The notes below the pieces were generated by a model that saw only the letters and a list, made by a program, of their open reading frames with translations, had not been told where the DNA came from and did no database searches. Made by a program: the position numbers and the translations under genes. Source: Hemibagrus wyckioides (taxonomy: Eukaryota > Chordata > Actinopteri > Siluriformes > Bagridae). Taken from it: a stretch of 64,000 bases of DNA. Location of the stretch: positions 21,949,780-22,013,779 of the forward strand of contig NC_080710.1 in NCBI RefSeq assembly GCF_019097595.1, read 5' to 3'. Of this stretch, positions 1 to 57,374 are shown in pieces (positions within the stretch are counted from its first letter, which is position 1; every line of letters starts with the position of its first letter).

Positions 1-1483
1 AGCAGATTCACATAAACAGCAGATGGAACTGGTATTTACTTATCGAAATGTGTTCCGTTGTGTGAACGAAAAACGAATAAGCACAAAGGACTTACTGACT
101 ACAGTAAAGCTGAGCCGAAGGGGAAGGAAGATTATTGTTGTTGTTTACCTTAAATTGGGATTATACTGTAAATTGGGTGTGGACTTTTAATAGGAGCTAA
201 CAGGAAGAGAAGTGCAAGACGCTCCAATTATCGCTTGAAAACTTTCTTGGCGGGGATTTAGCATAACGTCAAACTGGCACAGGCGAAGAACTGATTTGTT
301 TAAATTATCCAGAGCTGTGAACCCAGGTCCTCACACACATGGATTAAAAATGGAAATAGCAGCCTGCAGAGATTTGCTATCAGGCTTTGTGTTTTAATGA
401 ACTGTCTGTTTGAATCCTGTTCCTGACAAAACACTTTCTGTCCACAACCAGTCTGCACGCAGAGAAATAGCGAGAAAACGCTGCAAATGATGTGTGTGTG
501 TGTGTGTCTATGTATGTATGTTACCACAGCTGTAGGCACACAGCTCACTATTTGCCTTGGAGATTAGAGGGTCTTCATCTGCCGCTACCAAATGAGTGTG
601 CTGGCTGGGTGCAGTGACAGCTTGCCCGAGGTAGAATGAAGCAGGACTCTGCCTCTGGCTCATTGCCTAATGACTGCAAAGCCGTCTTCGAATTTTACTT
701 TTGATCTGCACCAGTCAACAGCCTCTTTCTCGCCTGCCACTGACAGATGGCCTCTTAAATTTATCAAATAAAGAATTGGCCCCCGCGACATAGTTTTAAT
801 TAATATCGACTCTTTTAACATGAGAGTACTTAATTAAAAAAAGAGTCTACGAATCCAACAGACCACAGCCACAAAATGAGGATCCTTTGGCTCATGCAAG
901 ACCAGAGAAACTCTCACATACATATACGCAGGGACTATCAGAACCAGTATCACTATGTTAAAAATATTTGAATTTTTATAATATTTCCATATTCAAATGC
1001 AGAAAACCCCCTAGACACTTGTTTAGCTGTTTGCCTGATGCTGGATCTCTAACAGGCGTACAGTTCACCATCTAGGTCCCACAATGATACTATGTCCTAA
1101 GAATAAATAATGACTGAGAAGTTATTCTGGGTTTGAATCAATTTTTAAAAAAGATTCCTGTGTGAATGCTAATCGAAGATAATAGATTTCTGTGCAGATA
1201 GAATCAGAAATGTCAAATTAAACTATATACAGCATGAAACATTAATGTGGATAAATAAAAATAATCAAGCTGAAACTATAAGATGTGCTAAACAAAATAA
1301 AGTAATTTGAGAGACAAATTTTTGTGTCTGTTTGAGAGACAGTTTTCATCTTAATTCATGTCTATTCTGTGTGGAACTTGATGAAAAATGATGATAAATA
1401 TGTGTACGAATTAGTTACTAGCTATTAAGCTATTAGCTAACTTGCTTACTCTTCATCTCTCTCTCTCTCTCTCTCTCTCTCAG
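1..1483 (+). other. Intron of the type III cadherin gene (5' side)
   Basis: No coding exon is visible here. The stretch is AT-rich, has a short (TG)n tract near 486-506, and ends in a (CT)n run (about 1456-1482) that forms the polypyrimidine tract of the first visible exon's acceptor (AG at 1482-1483). The exon that follows starts mid-codon and mid-domain, so the gene must continue to the left of the window. Confidence 0.7.
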
Positions 1484-46603
<45,120 letters not shown>

Positions 46604-48185
46604 CTCGGTGAAAGCCAGTGAAACCACAGCTTGCTGTGTTTGTGTGTGTTATTTACTGAGTTAAAGCAATGACATGTTACATGGAGTCAATCTCTTCTCT
46701 TGCTGGACTGCCAGAAAATCTTTAAGAGGAAGAGAAGCCTGGCGACTGGATAGCAGGCGTGCTTTATTTATTGAGTTTACTCAGTGTGAGCTGTTAGTAG
46801 TGCTGTATTTATTTTATCCTTGACATGTTTTACAGAGGGAACAAAGCCACAGTATAGCTATTTTTACACTTAAATGCATTTTCTGTCAGGATACCCCAGA
46901 GCTACATGTCCACATCTTTAGTGACCGAAAAACAAACACACTTAATAACACTTTGCAGTCAATACAGGAGAGTTTTCCGGATTGATAAGCAAAGTCAGAA
47001 TTACTCTAAGCAACAGTAAATGAATCCTTTATGGTGTGCTGATGCTCCATGGTGGTGCATTGGGTAGCATTATCACCTCACAGCGCCCTGGTTCGAATCT
47101 GGTTACTGGTTCTGTGTGGTGAAGTTTCACCTGTTCTCCTTCTATCTGTGGATTTCCTTTATGTTCTCTGATTCATGGCACCTCCTAAAAACATGCCAGT
47201 AGGTAAATTGGCTCTAAATTGCCCCCAAGTGTGAATGAGTATGTTGAGGATACCCTGCATGGACCAGCATGACATGGCACATCCAGCCACTGCCTCATGC
47301 CTACTATGCCCAGGATAAGCTCTGGAGCCATCTTTACCCTAACCAGAAAAAAAGCACTTACTGAAGTTTAATGAAAGAATAAATGATATTCCATAACACA
47401 TACCATTGCAGCTACCGAGCAAATTCCACAATGGGTGTTGTGTTTTCTTTTTTCATCCAACCTTTTTTCCTCATTTGAGGGGCTGTGTGAAGTATCCTCT
47501 TCATACACTTCAATCTGATCTGATGAATTAAATCTACAAAACGCTCTGCGTTCCTGACGAACTTGCATCGGTGTGCACGCTGCAGCATTTTGGGTGGATT
47601 TTAAAAAGCGAAATATACAATCACAAAAAATTTGTCATTGTTTAAAAAAACTTTTCAATGCTTTAAATTAATATAGTTCTATTTTTTGATATGTGGAAGA
47701 ACCTCTCTGAAAATTCAACTTTATATTTTGTATGAATCTGAAAGAAAGTGTTACCATTGAATGGGTGTTATTTGATATTTCACTTGTTTCATTAGCTGAT
47801 TGTTTTCAACTTCAACATTGTGTTGCATTGTGACTTCAAAACTAACCGTGCAGTGACATGCACAAGTTCAGTGCAGGACTACTCCTGTGTTGGTGATTAG
47901 AGTTAAGAATAAAATCCAGTTCAGGAGCACAGTGGACAAACCTGGGCCTGTTTCACAACTCTACAGCATTCAATGCAAATGAAACACAGAGTGTGGGAAC
48001 ACTACCACATGCACCAGCATTCCACTCTGTCCCTGTCACAACCATTCTAATGTCCATAATACTGCATACATCTAATTACTGACCCTATGACCTTGTGTGT
48101 ATATATGTATATTTTCTAGGAATTTAATGTCAAGTACTCCTTTTTGCATATACGTTTTAATAAATAAAGCTTTCCTTAAAGCATT
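46604..48185 (+). other. Probable 3'UTR and polyadenylation site of the cadherin gene
   Basis: Noncoding sequence after the TAA. Two overlapping AATAAA hexamers at 48159-48164 and 48163-48168 are the best poly(A) signal. A weaker AATAAA lies near 47909. The transcript end is inferred. Confidence 0.55.
47050..47340 (+). mobile_element. tRNA-derived SINE-like element inside the cadherin 3'UTR
   Basis: An A-box-like GGTGGTGCATTGGGTAGCA at about 47051-47069 is followed by a tRNA B-box (GGTTCGAATCT, 47090-47100). The body reads 'ctctaaattgcccc...gtgtgaatgagt', typical of a widespread fish SINE family. The tail resembles 'ccaggataagctctgg'. The copy is diverged and its ends are approximate. It lies on the same strand as the host transcript, so it should be part of the mature mRNA if the distal poly(A) signals are used. 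Confidence 0.7.
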
Positions 48186-48189
48186 TCAA

Positions 48190-49130
48190 AATGTTCAATC
48201 ACTTTGTCTTAAGCTAAAGCAAACGTTTTTATTTACAAGTAGTATAGCACTGCTGAATGGAAGTCTAACAAAACAAGACCCATGTATTTTTTTGGGGGGT
48301 CTAAAACAGTCGCATGTGGCACGCTTGAGGGAAAAAAGCGGCACCTCTTTGTGAGACTGATTGCTGCTGCTGTGTGTGTTGAGGGGGTGTTTTAGGGTAG
48401 CTAAAGCCTTCAGAGGTCTCACAACTACACAAAGACTCACACAACAGTGGCTTTGTGAGAAAAGGAGCCTAATGGCTTCTACACCAGCCAGCTGTCTGGA
48501 AAACACAGCTACAAGACATGGGCTAAAAACACATGTGGAGTACAAGTGCAACATTAACTGCATTTCAAACTATACATGTGTGTTTGTGCGCACACAAAAC
48601 TTTTCCATTATTTCTCCATACTAAAGTAGCTTATGGTCCTTTGTATCTCTTCTGTTTAACAGGAAAGTGATAAGATTTTTATAAATCTGGCTTTTTGAGA
48701 TACAAATGTGAATCTAGCACTACTCCATTTTAATCATCAAGTCCACATCTGGGAGTTTAGCTAAAAATTGAGGAAACATAGAAATGGTCCTTTGAAGCTT
48801 TAGATAACTCCGTCATGCTTGTATTTCAACTACATTCAACGCAATATAGACCCAACTCAAATCATTCAAAGACTGTAATGAAACATGACAGGTGCAGTTA
48901 CCACACCAACAGCTGAACTCCATATTCAACAGCAGCCATCTTGATTATCAAATGCGAGCACAGCAACAGTATGTGGGCTCAGAAAGAATCAAATCTGATT
49001 AAAATACCAATTTAGATTCTCATTTGCAAAATCTCTAGTCTTGTCCATTTTTGACAAACCATTAAAATACGCAAACCTGAAAAGTTTACACACACAATGT
49101 ATAAACTGAATATGAATCAATTTTCTCACA
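48190..49130. other. Intergenic interval between convergent 3' ends
   Basis: This lies between the cadherin poly(A) signal (48163-48168) and the likely ccne2 poly(A) signal (minus strand, 49148-49153). No coding exon, RNA gene or clear repeat is seen. If longer 3'UTRs are used, the two transcripts would overlap tail-to-tail here. Confidence 0.5.
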
Positions 49131-50196
49131 CGTGAAAGACTTAATATTTTATTTAGCTGGAAACAGATGTACCATCCTGCAATATCTATCCTCATTTATC
49201 CATTTCCCAGTAGTAACTCAATACAAAAAATTCCTATCAATGCTTTAATAGTTCATATTTAACCACCAAGACGGAGATCATGTCTTGCCATTACCATATG
49301 TACACATATTCTCTTATGTACAGTTTTACACCATCTACATTACAGGCACTGTATTTGACTCCCAGTTTTGAGAGTTCTGAGATTTAAAAAGAAAAAAAAA
49401 AAGAAAAAAAAAAAAAATTTATGCTACAAAAGTAAGGTCCAGTATAATACTGCATCCTACCACATTTCATAAATAAGCACCTATTGAATTAAATATTTGC
49501 CTTTGGCAAGAAAATGAAAGGAAATTCATGTCATGAAATTCAATAAATTTAAAGATGGCACCATAAATATGCAAAATAATTTTGCAATTTTAAAATAATC
49601 AAACTTCTTTCAGAGTGAAATAATAGCCAGTCTAAGGAACATGTTCCTAAGAATTCAAACAATGCAGCACACTTGTGAGAATGATGCGCCTCATCCACAC
49701 CAGCTTCCGTGTCTCTATGCTGCAGTTCAGCTTCACAATGACCAGAGGTTTAGAGCAGCACTGACTAGAAATCCTATGGCAACATAGTTTAGTCCATGAA
49801 CATTCAACACTCACTTTTTATACAACTAGAAAAATAAAAAATAAAAAAACACACACCACAATACTACAAAATGAGCAATCTCAGATACAACACTGCATTG
49901 CTCTGGGTACATTTGAGAAATGAAAGCCCTACAATCTTGTATAGGGCTTAAATACTTGTAAACAATTTTCTATTCAGTCTTTGAAGAAAGGCACAAATCA
50001 CGACTTTGAGCGCCATCCTGTGAGGTCATGACCACTGTTATTTAAAACACAGCACCTTGTCTTATCCTGTAAGGCTCTTCAACACTGGTGTTAGGTCCAG
50101 TGGTCCTTTGCAGACAAAGAGAAAGGCATGCTTATGCTGTTTGACTGCCAGGTGGCATGGATCAGAAACAGGAACAGCAGTTAGTTCTTGAGCCCT
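49130..50196 (-). other. ccne2: Probable ccne2 3'UTR
   Basis: Minus-strand sequence after the TGA (50199-50197). The first good AATAAA in this orientation is at 49153-49148. The stretch is AT-rich and holds an A-rich run at about 49388-49419 but no coding exon. Confidence 0.45.
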
Positions 50197-53188
50197 TCAC
50201 ACATTAGTGGGCTTTTCTGTGCTTTTGGGTGGAGTCAGCAGGCCTCCTACAGCTACTGGAGACAATCTGTCCAGGTTCTCCTGCTGTCGCTGCTGAGCAT
50301 CATTCTACAACACACAAAGCAGCCATGTTCATACCTTTTGATGGACTTGGAGTTGAAGAGACAATAAGAGAGTGAGAAAACAATACTCACCAACATGGAC
50401 AGATAATCCACGTGAGTTTGGATGTTGTGCCAGTCTTCTGTTGCAACTTTTTTGAACTCCTTCAGGTTTGGCTGGCCATACTCGTTCACAGTTCTCACAA
50501 AGGGGGCCATCCAGCGCACACAGCTGGATATACTGTCCCATGTCAGGCCTAATACGAGAGAAAGACGTGAGAGCTACTATTGATATCACTAATTTTACTT
50601 AAGCCAAATATTAACTGAAGAACACCCCGATGATCACATATCTACTTTCCTCTGACAGCTAAATGCTTCATCCCATTTACAAAACATTTATCATTTTTAC
50701 CACCACACATGTTCCAATTAGCAAATTGGATCATTTAATTCATGTTCAATGTCATTTCTACAAGCCAAAATGGTTCAATATAATATAGGAAGAATCAGAT
50801 GCCAATTTGTATGTATACAATAAAGATGATAAACCATGGTCTTACCAGATACTTTCTGCACTGTTTCAATTGAGGTAAAGTGACAAAATGCAGCAGCAGC
50901 CAGAACTCCATACTGGAAATCTAGCGAGTTAATGTCTAGTATACAAAGATCCAGCAACTGTAAAGAGAAAATTTAAACATTAGTACACACAATACTGTAC
51001 AAATTACACTACTGTAATTACTACAAGGAAAAAAAAATACTAAGTTAAGAACCACACACACACACCTGGGTCATTTGTATGTAGGTTTCCTGAGAAAACT
51101 GAGGCACAAGAAAATTTGGTCCTTCCTTCAGAGAGCCCACTTGAGCATAAAGCTTTAACCAAGAGATGGGAGTTTCTGGACAGAGGTGCCAATTTAATGC
51201 CTTCAGCATTATCAGCTCCATTTCAAGAATTTCATCTTCATCACAGGCACCATCTGTGACGTATGCAAACTCCTGAAGCTTTGGCGGGTAGATTTCCTGG
51301 AATTACAAAACAAATTTAAAAAAAAAAAAAAAAAAAAGACCAAGCACGTTCCACATTTTTTCACATTTATTCAAAATGTTTATTATACTGCAGCCAAGCC
51401 AAATGTCTTACCTCCAGTTTAGAAGCAATGAAGAGCGACGTGATGCCAATGAGTTGCAACTGGTTCTTCCCAATGGCTACCTGAGTCAGCATGAAGCGAT
51501 CAAAGAAGTCCTGAGCCAGGTAAAAGGTCTCACGGTGAAGTGTATACACCTCACTCACCTAAACAGATGAAGAGGCTTAATAAGCAAAATGTTGTGACTT
51601 GTATTTTCAAAGTCATAGCTGCTTGGTGTAAGCAGATGTTAATCACAAACCTCTAAAAGCCAGTCAAGGAGAATGGCCCTCATTTTTGGTTGCAGGCTGG
51701 GGTGCTGCTGCATGAAGGTTTTATCATGGATATACTTCAGTTCTTTATTCAGCATCTTGATCCACACATCATCTGAGCTAGCCCAGCTGTTAAAAAGGTA
51801 TAGATGAGACATTAGGTAAATGTGAGGAACAAATCCTAAAAAGAGGACAAAGATTCCCCCATCAAGATGAGTTCATTTTGGGCTATATAATGTAATAAAC
51901 CAGAATACACTTGAAAGTTTTAAGCAAACCAACATACATGTGCCACAGAACAATTCAGAGATCTGGATATTAGTGAATAACTAAAGCCATATCCAGATTT
52001 TAGTGTTTTGGGACAACATCCACTGTTAAAAGATTGACAAAAAATATTTTTCATTTAAAATGTTACATCATGCCAGATCTAATTTATGTACATGTTACAC
52101 ACAGATCTGTACACTTTTAATGCAGTACCAGGGATATTAGCAAATCATAATCATGATGTGCATTACTAATCGCAAATCTCTACATACTAAACATCATTGT
52201 ACGTAAAGTCATTCGTCCCACGTTCCTACCTGAGGCAAGGCAGTGGAGAGGGCTTGATGAACAGATTCTTGAACCGGAAGCGTTTAAAACCAGACAAGTT
52301 ACTCGTCTCTTCAAGTTCCTTGTGAGGCGTCTCAACAAGGACACAGGGGCTAACATCTCCTTCCTCCCACCGGTTCTGTAAAGAGAAAAATTAAGAAATT
52401 AAGACTACCACAAGTGACGTATAAAATCACGTCAAAGCCTAAGCACCGAAGAGTTAGTACACCGCTCAGTTTTAGGTATACACTTACAAGAAATGTACAA
52501 TATGTATTGTACATCATATACATCCACCCTTATACTCAACATATATATGTATACACACACACAAGCTAAAAGGATAAGTGAGGAACAAAAGCCCTCAGAC
52601 CAGATGAACAAAGCTCAATTTGGCGGGAGGAGGCGGGATAAAGGGGGAGGGGCTAACCGTGACGCTGACCAGCTGCTGCGTCATCACGCACACACAATTA
52701 ACATACTAACACCGATTTATAGAGAACACAGTGCCATGTATATTTAAAATAATACGACTGGAATAATGCATCATTTTCGATCGCTTTCTACTTCTATCGC
52801 TTCAGAAGATCTTAAAACAAACGTAACACGACTCACCTGAATTTCATAACTTTGTTTCTTAGCTGTTGGCGTTTTTCTTTTGCACTGCTGATAATAAAGA
52901 CAGAGAACCACAGAGTTAGTCTTTACTAACACCACGTCGTGTGCTCTATAATCATTATAAAACGCGTGCAATTAAACAGAAAGTTAGTCCTCCTACATCA
53001 GATTTTCTCTTCCTGGGGCATGTGGTATTTTGGTCTGCTGTGTTTTCATCTCTTTCTTGAAGTGTGTTACGGCAACTGGACAAAAATAAATAAATAAAAC
53101 CGTTTGTAAATGAGATCAATTAGACCAATTCGCCAATATGTACAACAAGTTTATACAAAAGAGTGGATTCTCACCTGCGTCTTGACAT
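50197..53188 (-). CDS. ccne2: Cyclin E2, complete, ten coding exons
   Basis: Regulatory subunit of CDK2 driving the G1/S transition in the nucleus. Exons in gene order: 53188-53175, 53075-52997, 52887-52837, 52375-52230, 51786-51651, 51558-51412, 51296-51066, 50957-50846, 50548-50391, 50304-50197. Together they make 393 residues in one frame. The start is MSRRS, as in other cyclin E2 proteins. The cyclin-box signature MRAIL is at residues 132-136, followed by [27 protein letters not shown] (Thr64) and LLTPPKS (Thr382) match the two Fbw7 phosphodegrons of cyclin E. HNIQTH and FQYG also match. TRFMLTQ-type and [12 protein letters not shown] segments favour E2 over E1. A basic nuclear-localisation-like patch ([15 protein letters not shown]) lies near the N-terminus. 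The length is close to human (404). The donor after WLLE is GAG|gtttgt, unusual but phase-consistent. Confidence 0.96.
52619..52690. promoter_or_regulatory. ccne2: Intronic E2F consensus and CRE-like motif in ccne2 intron 3
   Basis: TTTGGCGGG (52619-52627) is a strong E2F consensus. It is followed by GC-rich sequence and a TGCGTCATCA motif at about 52677-52686. The surrounding intron is AT-rich, so this small GC island stands out. Confidence 0.35.
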
Positions 53189-53215
53189 TTTTCCAATGGC
53201 AAATTAGCTCAAACG

Positions 53216-54160
53216 CCTGAAAGGAAGACAATGCCAAAATGTTATGGGTGAAATATTTCCTAGACACCAAATACATTAATAGTTTTGAGATGAAGTCGTT
53301 CAGGTAATGCAGGTCAAAAACCAAAAACAGGCCAAACTGCTGCTAGCTAGGGGAGCACTATCCAACACAACCAACTTAACCAGTCTGCCTTATGGCCGTT
53401 TTTCAAAAAATACCACTGAAAATCGTAAATTAATTAAGCACGAAGCCAAAAAAAAGTTCTTCGTTAGGTATTTATTTAGTTATTTCGTGCAAACGTGGAG
53501 TGAAATCTTTATAATATAAGAGTTTTCTTCACCAGGGTGAGGTTTGGAGTGTCGACTCCCCGCCAATTTAAGAAGCGGGAGGACAAACCGCCTCCAACAA
53601 AACCCGGCCAAAAAGGAATAATACGGTCTTTAAAATCAAATATTTCTCAAAATATAACTACATACCATCTATATTTTGAAGTTGGTAGAAATCAGAACTT
53701 TATTTCCCCCTTAATTATTCGTGTCTTTTCCCCTAAACCTGAACAAGAGATTAGCCAAGGAGCTAGCAAACGACCCAAATATTTTACCGCACTATATACT
53801 GGCGGGACTGGACCCTGGCTGTCTGTGTCCACGTCTCAAAGCCTCTTGATCTTATATACTCAAACTTACTCTAAATTAACCTTATAAGCAAATCATAGCC
53901 ACGATCTAGGATGGCAAATAAGACAACTTGTCCAACTAGCAGTGGTATACCTAGGTTAGCTTACTACTAGTTTGCTAGCTGGTGATAACGGGAATTACAA
54001 ATAATAAACATCGTACTAACACAGTTAAAATCATCTCAAGAGCACCTCCAGGTAAATAAAATATTTTAAAAAGTAAAAATAAAAAATAAAAGCTAGAAAC
54101 AGTACAGTTTAAGAGAAGCATCTACTCACCAGCTGTAGGATAAATGAACAGACATCAGCT
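53216..54160 (-). other. ccne2: ccne2 5'UTR exon junctions and first intron
   Basis: The ATG exon begins after an acceptor AG at 53218-53217 (ctttcag). A noncoding first exon ends at 54130 with CAGCTG|gtgagt. The intron between them (53217-54129) holds an E2F-like CCCCGCCAA (minus-strand TTGGCGGGG) at 53558-53566 and no other recognisable feature. The exact transcription start is inferred as about 54150, from the TATA position. Confidence 0.6.
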
Positions 54161-54240
54161 GGCGCCGGCGCCAACCTTTATAAAGGGCGCGAATGCGCAT
54201 GCGCGAGGTCTGGTCACTTTTGGGCTGTAACTTATTTAAA
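54130..54240 (-). promoter_or_regulatory. ccne2: ccne2 core promoter with TATA, E2F-like and NRF-1 motifs
   Basis: The TATA-like palindrome TTTATAAA is at 54177-54184. Immediately downstream is a GGCGCCGGCGCC block (54161-54172, minus-strand context TTGGCGCC, E2F-like). Upstream is a perfect NRF-1 palindrome GCGCATGCGC (54195-54204). Further upstream are TTCGCGG-type sequences (54249-54256 and 54438-54445). Cyclin E genes are classic E2F targets, which fits. Binding is inferred from motifs. Confidence 0.6.
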
Positions 54241-55394
54241 TATTGAATCTTCGCGGTTTTGCGTTTAAGCTAATCGTTTAACTGAAACATCATCCCCATG
54301 TAAAGGGATAAATATCGAACAGTTCCAGCACATTTGATCGTGTTTACTACTTATAATTGGAGTTTGAATGTGTGTTTGCTACGTGGATTGGTGTGGTCGT
54401 GTTCAGAGGGAGTTTTTTTAAAAAAAGAGCGCTTTTCTTATTTCGCGGTCAAACGAAACTGGCGCCCAAGGACGCTACAGAGGTATTCCGTGAATTTCCC
54501 TTACCGAAAAAACACATTTACGCCACATTTAATACTGTTTTATAGTATCAACTGACACTTCCTGATATGAGACCGGTAAAGAGGCGGAGCTTAGTATCTG
54601 CACGACCAATCAGATACATTGTTGCAGAAACAACGTGCTGCTGCTTGAAAATGTAAACAAACCCAAGACAGTGAAGTTGTCAAATGTGCTGAAGTTTAAT
54701 TATTGTGTCTCTTATCACTAAAAATGGACAAAGATAGTGGACAGTATTCCATAGAAGTAGGTTTGGAATCTTCCTAATAAGTTTCTATTGACAAATACGG
54801 TTAAAGAGATTTCTTTCAAACTTATTCATAGAAAAAGAAATAGCCTTTATTTGTCACATATACATTACAGGACACTGAAATTCTTTCTTCGCATATCCCA
54901 TCCTTGGAGGTTGGGGTCAGAGCGCAGGGTCAGCAATCATCCAGCTGGAACAGAGAGGGTTAAGCGCCTTGCTCAAGGGCCCAACAGTGGCATCTTGGCG
55001 GTGCTGTGATAGAAAAGCGGCCCAAACAAAGAATATATGCTCGCAATTGAATGTTTTTATGTTTTTTTTTTTTTTAATTTATTTATTTATTTACTTACTT
55101 ATTTTAGGGTTTTTTTTGTTTGTTTTGTTTATTGTCACAGAATTCTGTGTAGTTTTTGTCTATACCTGTACTCTGTTTTTTTTTCTTGGTTCCTATGTCA
55201 TGTTAATAAAATAATAAATAGATAAATAAATAAACAAACAAACAAATGTGCTGAAGTAGAGGCTGGCAACTAAGCAATTCAGTGGTCTGAATGTTGTTGT
55301 TTTTTAATAAAGTATATAATTTATGTGTAATATATTATGACAGCAAATAAAACAATATTTCAATAACTTTTTAAAAGTGGAAGAAAACACGTGT
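54240..55394. other. Interval between ccne2 promoter and tp53inp1 3' end
   Basis: The GC/CpG-richer part (54240-54620) belongs to the ccne2 upstream region. A possible short plus-strand first exon (ATG at 54724, GAA|gtaggt at about 54756) has no visible continuation. A fish interspersed repeat occupies about 54836-55010, followed by T-rich simple sequence (about 55060-55260). No complete gene is present. Confidence 0.5.
54836..55010 (+). mobile_element. Interspersed fish repeat fragment
   Basis: 'tttatttgtcacatatacat' then 'gaaattctttcttcgcatat', 'ggggtcagagcgcagggtca' and 'cttgctcaagggcccaacag' are the ordered blocks of a highly repeated element in many fish genomes. It is noncoding; its class is not certain. 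Confidence 0.6.
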
Positions 55395-57374
55395 TCATTT
55401 AAAAATCAAAGCATTTATTGAAAAATAAACGAGCATAAATTATACTGACAAAGAGGTTTTACAATAGTATATTATGCTAGTTACAAATAACATACGGTGT
55501 ACATGTCAAATATGAATCTACAATGTACGAAAGGGAAAATAAACATTGGGTACTTAAAAACTACTCGTTTGGCAAAGTGCTGTTTTATTCCAGTAAACTG
55601 AAAATCAAAGAATTATCTGACTGAGACACCTAGTGAGCAAGGGAACGTTATTAATTATCGACACAAACACAGAGAGAACCTTTGCTACAGTTTTACAGAA
55701 AAACAAGGACAGAGTGAGTGGCTCACAGAGACAATTTTACTCCCCTGTGCATAGTGAGTTAAAGTCCCTTTGGACAGAATTCAAGTTCTTCACTAATGCA
55801 TTGTCGTACTGTTAACCTGGAAGGCACAAGATCCTTAACAGATTTCAAGGCAAAATAAAATCCCTGTTATTAACATAAAAAGTTAGATTGGTGTAGACAC
55901 ACACACAAAAAAAAATGTTGCTTCGCCAGACAAAAAAAAGTGGACAAAGCTGCCGCATTACTAAAATCTCTATAACTGCTAAAGAAAACAATGTTAAGTG
56001 AAATAAGTGAAATAACACACATATGTATTCCTGTGGCCAGGGACAGAGCATCTTGGGTGTGCTCACTCAAGTATACTTAACATTGTCATAAACACCAGCC
56101 ATGAATTGAGCCACTTCATATCCATCAGTCTAGTTCATCCAAATGACACCTTTAGCATGTCACAACACTATTCTGTTTTTTTTCCCAGATTGATCAATGT
56201 ACATGTGTTTAAAAAAATCTGAAAATATAGAACAACCAAAGATGTTTGTTAGTTTGTTGCTACATTAGGTTTAAATATTTAACTTTCATGTAATACATAA
56301 AATGCAAAAGCCTATTACAGTGAGAGAAATTTTTTTTTTAAAAAGACATTACTCATTGTTTGCAGATTTTAACAGTCAAGAGAAAGACTTTCTTTTCACA
56401 GTCCTAAAACAAACCTTTTCGCTTTCTTTCAGCTTAGTTAAAAGTGATTAATTACAAATATTTCAACCAAGTAATGTACACAATGACAAATTTAAGAAGT
56501 TCTTCAGTATGTACAAATACAATTAACAATTGTCAAGTAATCTGCATTTTAGTAGAGTACAAGTGACTGCTTTGTGACCCTGAGACATGTATGGCAGATT
56601 TAAAGCAAACCAAAAAAAAAAAAAAAAGAAGAAACACTCAACTGTTTCTATGCACTATAATGTCATACAAAAATGCCTGCTACCATAAAGCTACATACAT
56701 ACATAGCTCACACTGCAGATAACACAACTTCATACTGTTATATACTATATGTGATATTTTTTTTTCTTTTAAAAAATATTTCTATAGCTTTTCTTAATAT
56801 ATCTTTCATATTTGGAAATTTACTACTAAAGGCTTTTAGTGATAAGTAATGCTAGACTTAAAATGTTGTAGTAAAAGGAATTTTTTGAATCAGAAAGCAG
56901 AACCTGTCAGATCAATTCACCCAAAAACAAACAAAAATGCAGTTAGTGATGCAAAAAAAATGTCCATTAACGTTGCTACACTTGAAGCAAGTAGGTACAG
57001 GATGATACAATTCCTGCATGTCCACTGAAATACAACATGCAAAAAATAATAATGATGACAAAAACCTACATTCACACTACATGGCTCTGTATGTGAAGCG
57101 CATACAGACGTCAACCGTTATGTAAGCTCTCTGTAACTTGTGACACAATTAAAATATGTTGTTAGCTCCAGGTAGGAGAACCAGAGCTAAACAGAGCCTG
57201 ATTTGGACATACGCTCAAGCAGATTGGTACCTGCACTGGAGTAAAGTGACCTATGCTGTTGATTCTGAAGGATCCCATTGTGTTTACATAAGAAAGACTA
57301 ACTCCTAGCATAGAGCTGGGAAGAGTTTGAGAGAGAGAGAATAATTTGGGGGGGGGGGCACAGTGGCAATGGTC
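55395..57374 (-). other. tp53inp1: tp53inp1 3'UTR
   Basis: About 2 kb of AT-rich noncoding sequence after the TGA. The best minus-strand AATAAA is at 55419-55414. Several U-rich and AU-rich stretches are visible on the minus strand. A long 3'UTR is normal for this gene in other vertebrates. The end is inferred. Confidence 0.55.

Noticed and set aside
53537..53887. A 116-residue plus-strand open frame upstream of ccne2 coding exons
   Set aside because: It overlaps the ccne2 5'UTR intron on the opposite strand and resembles no family.
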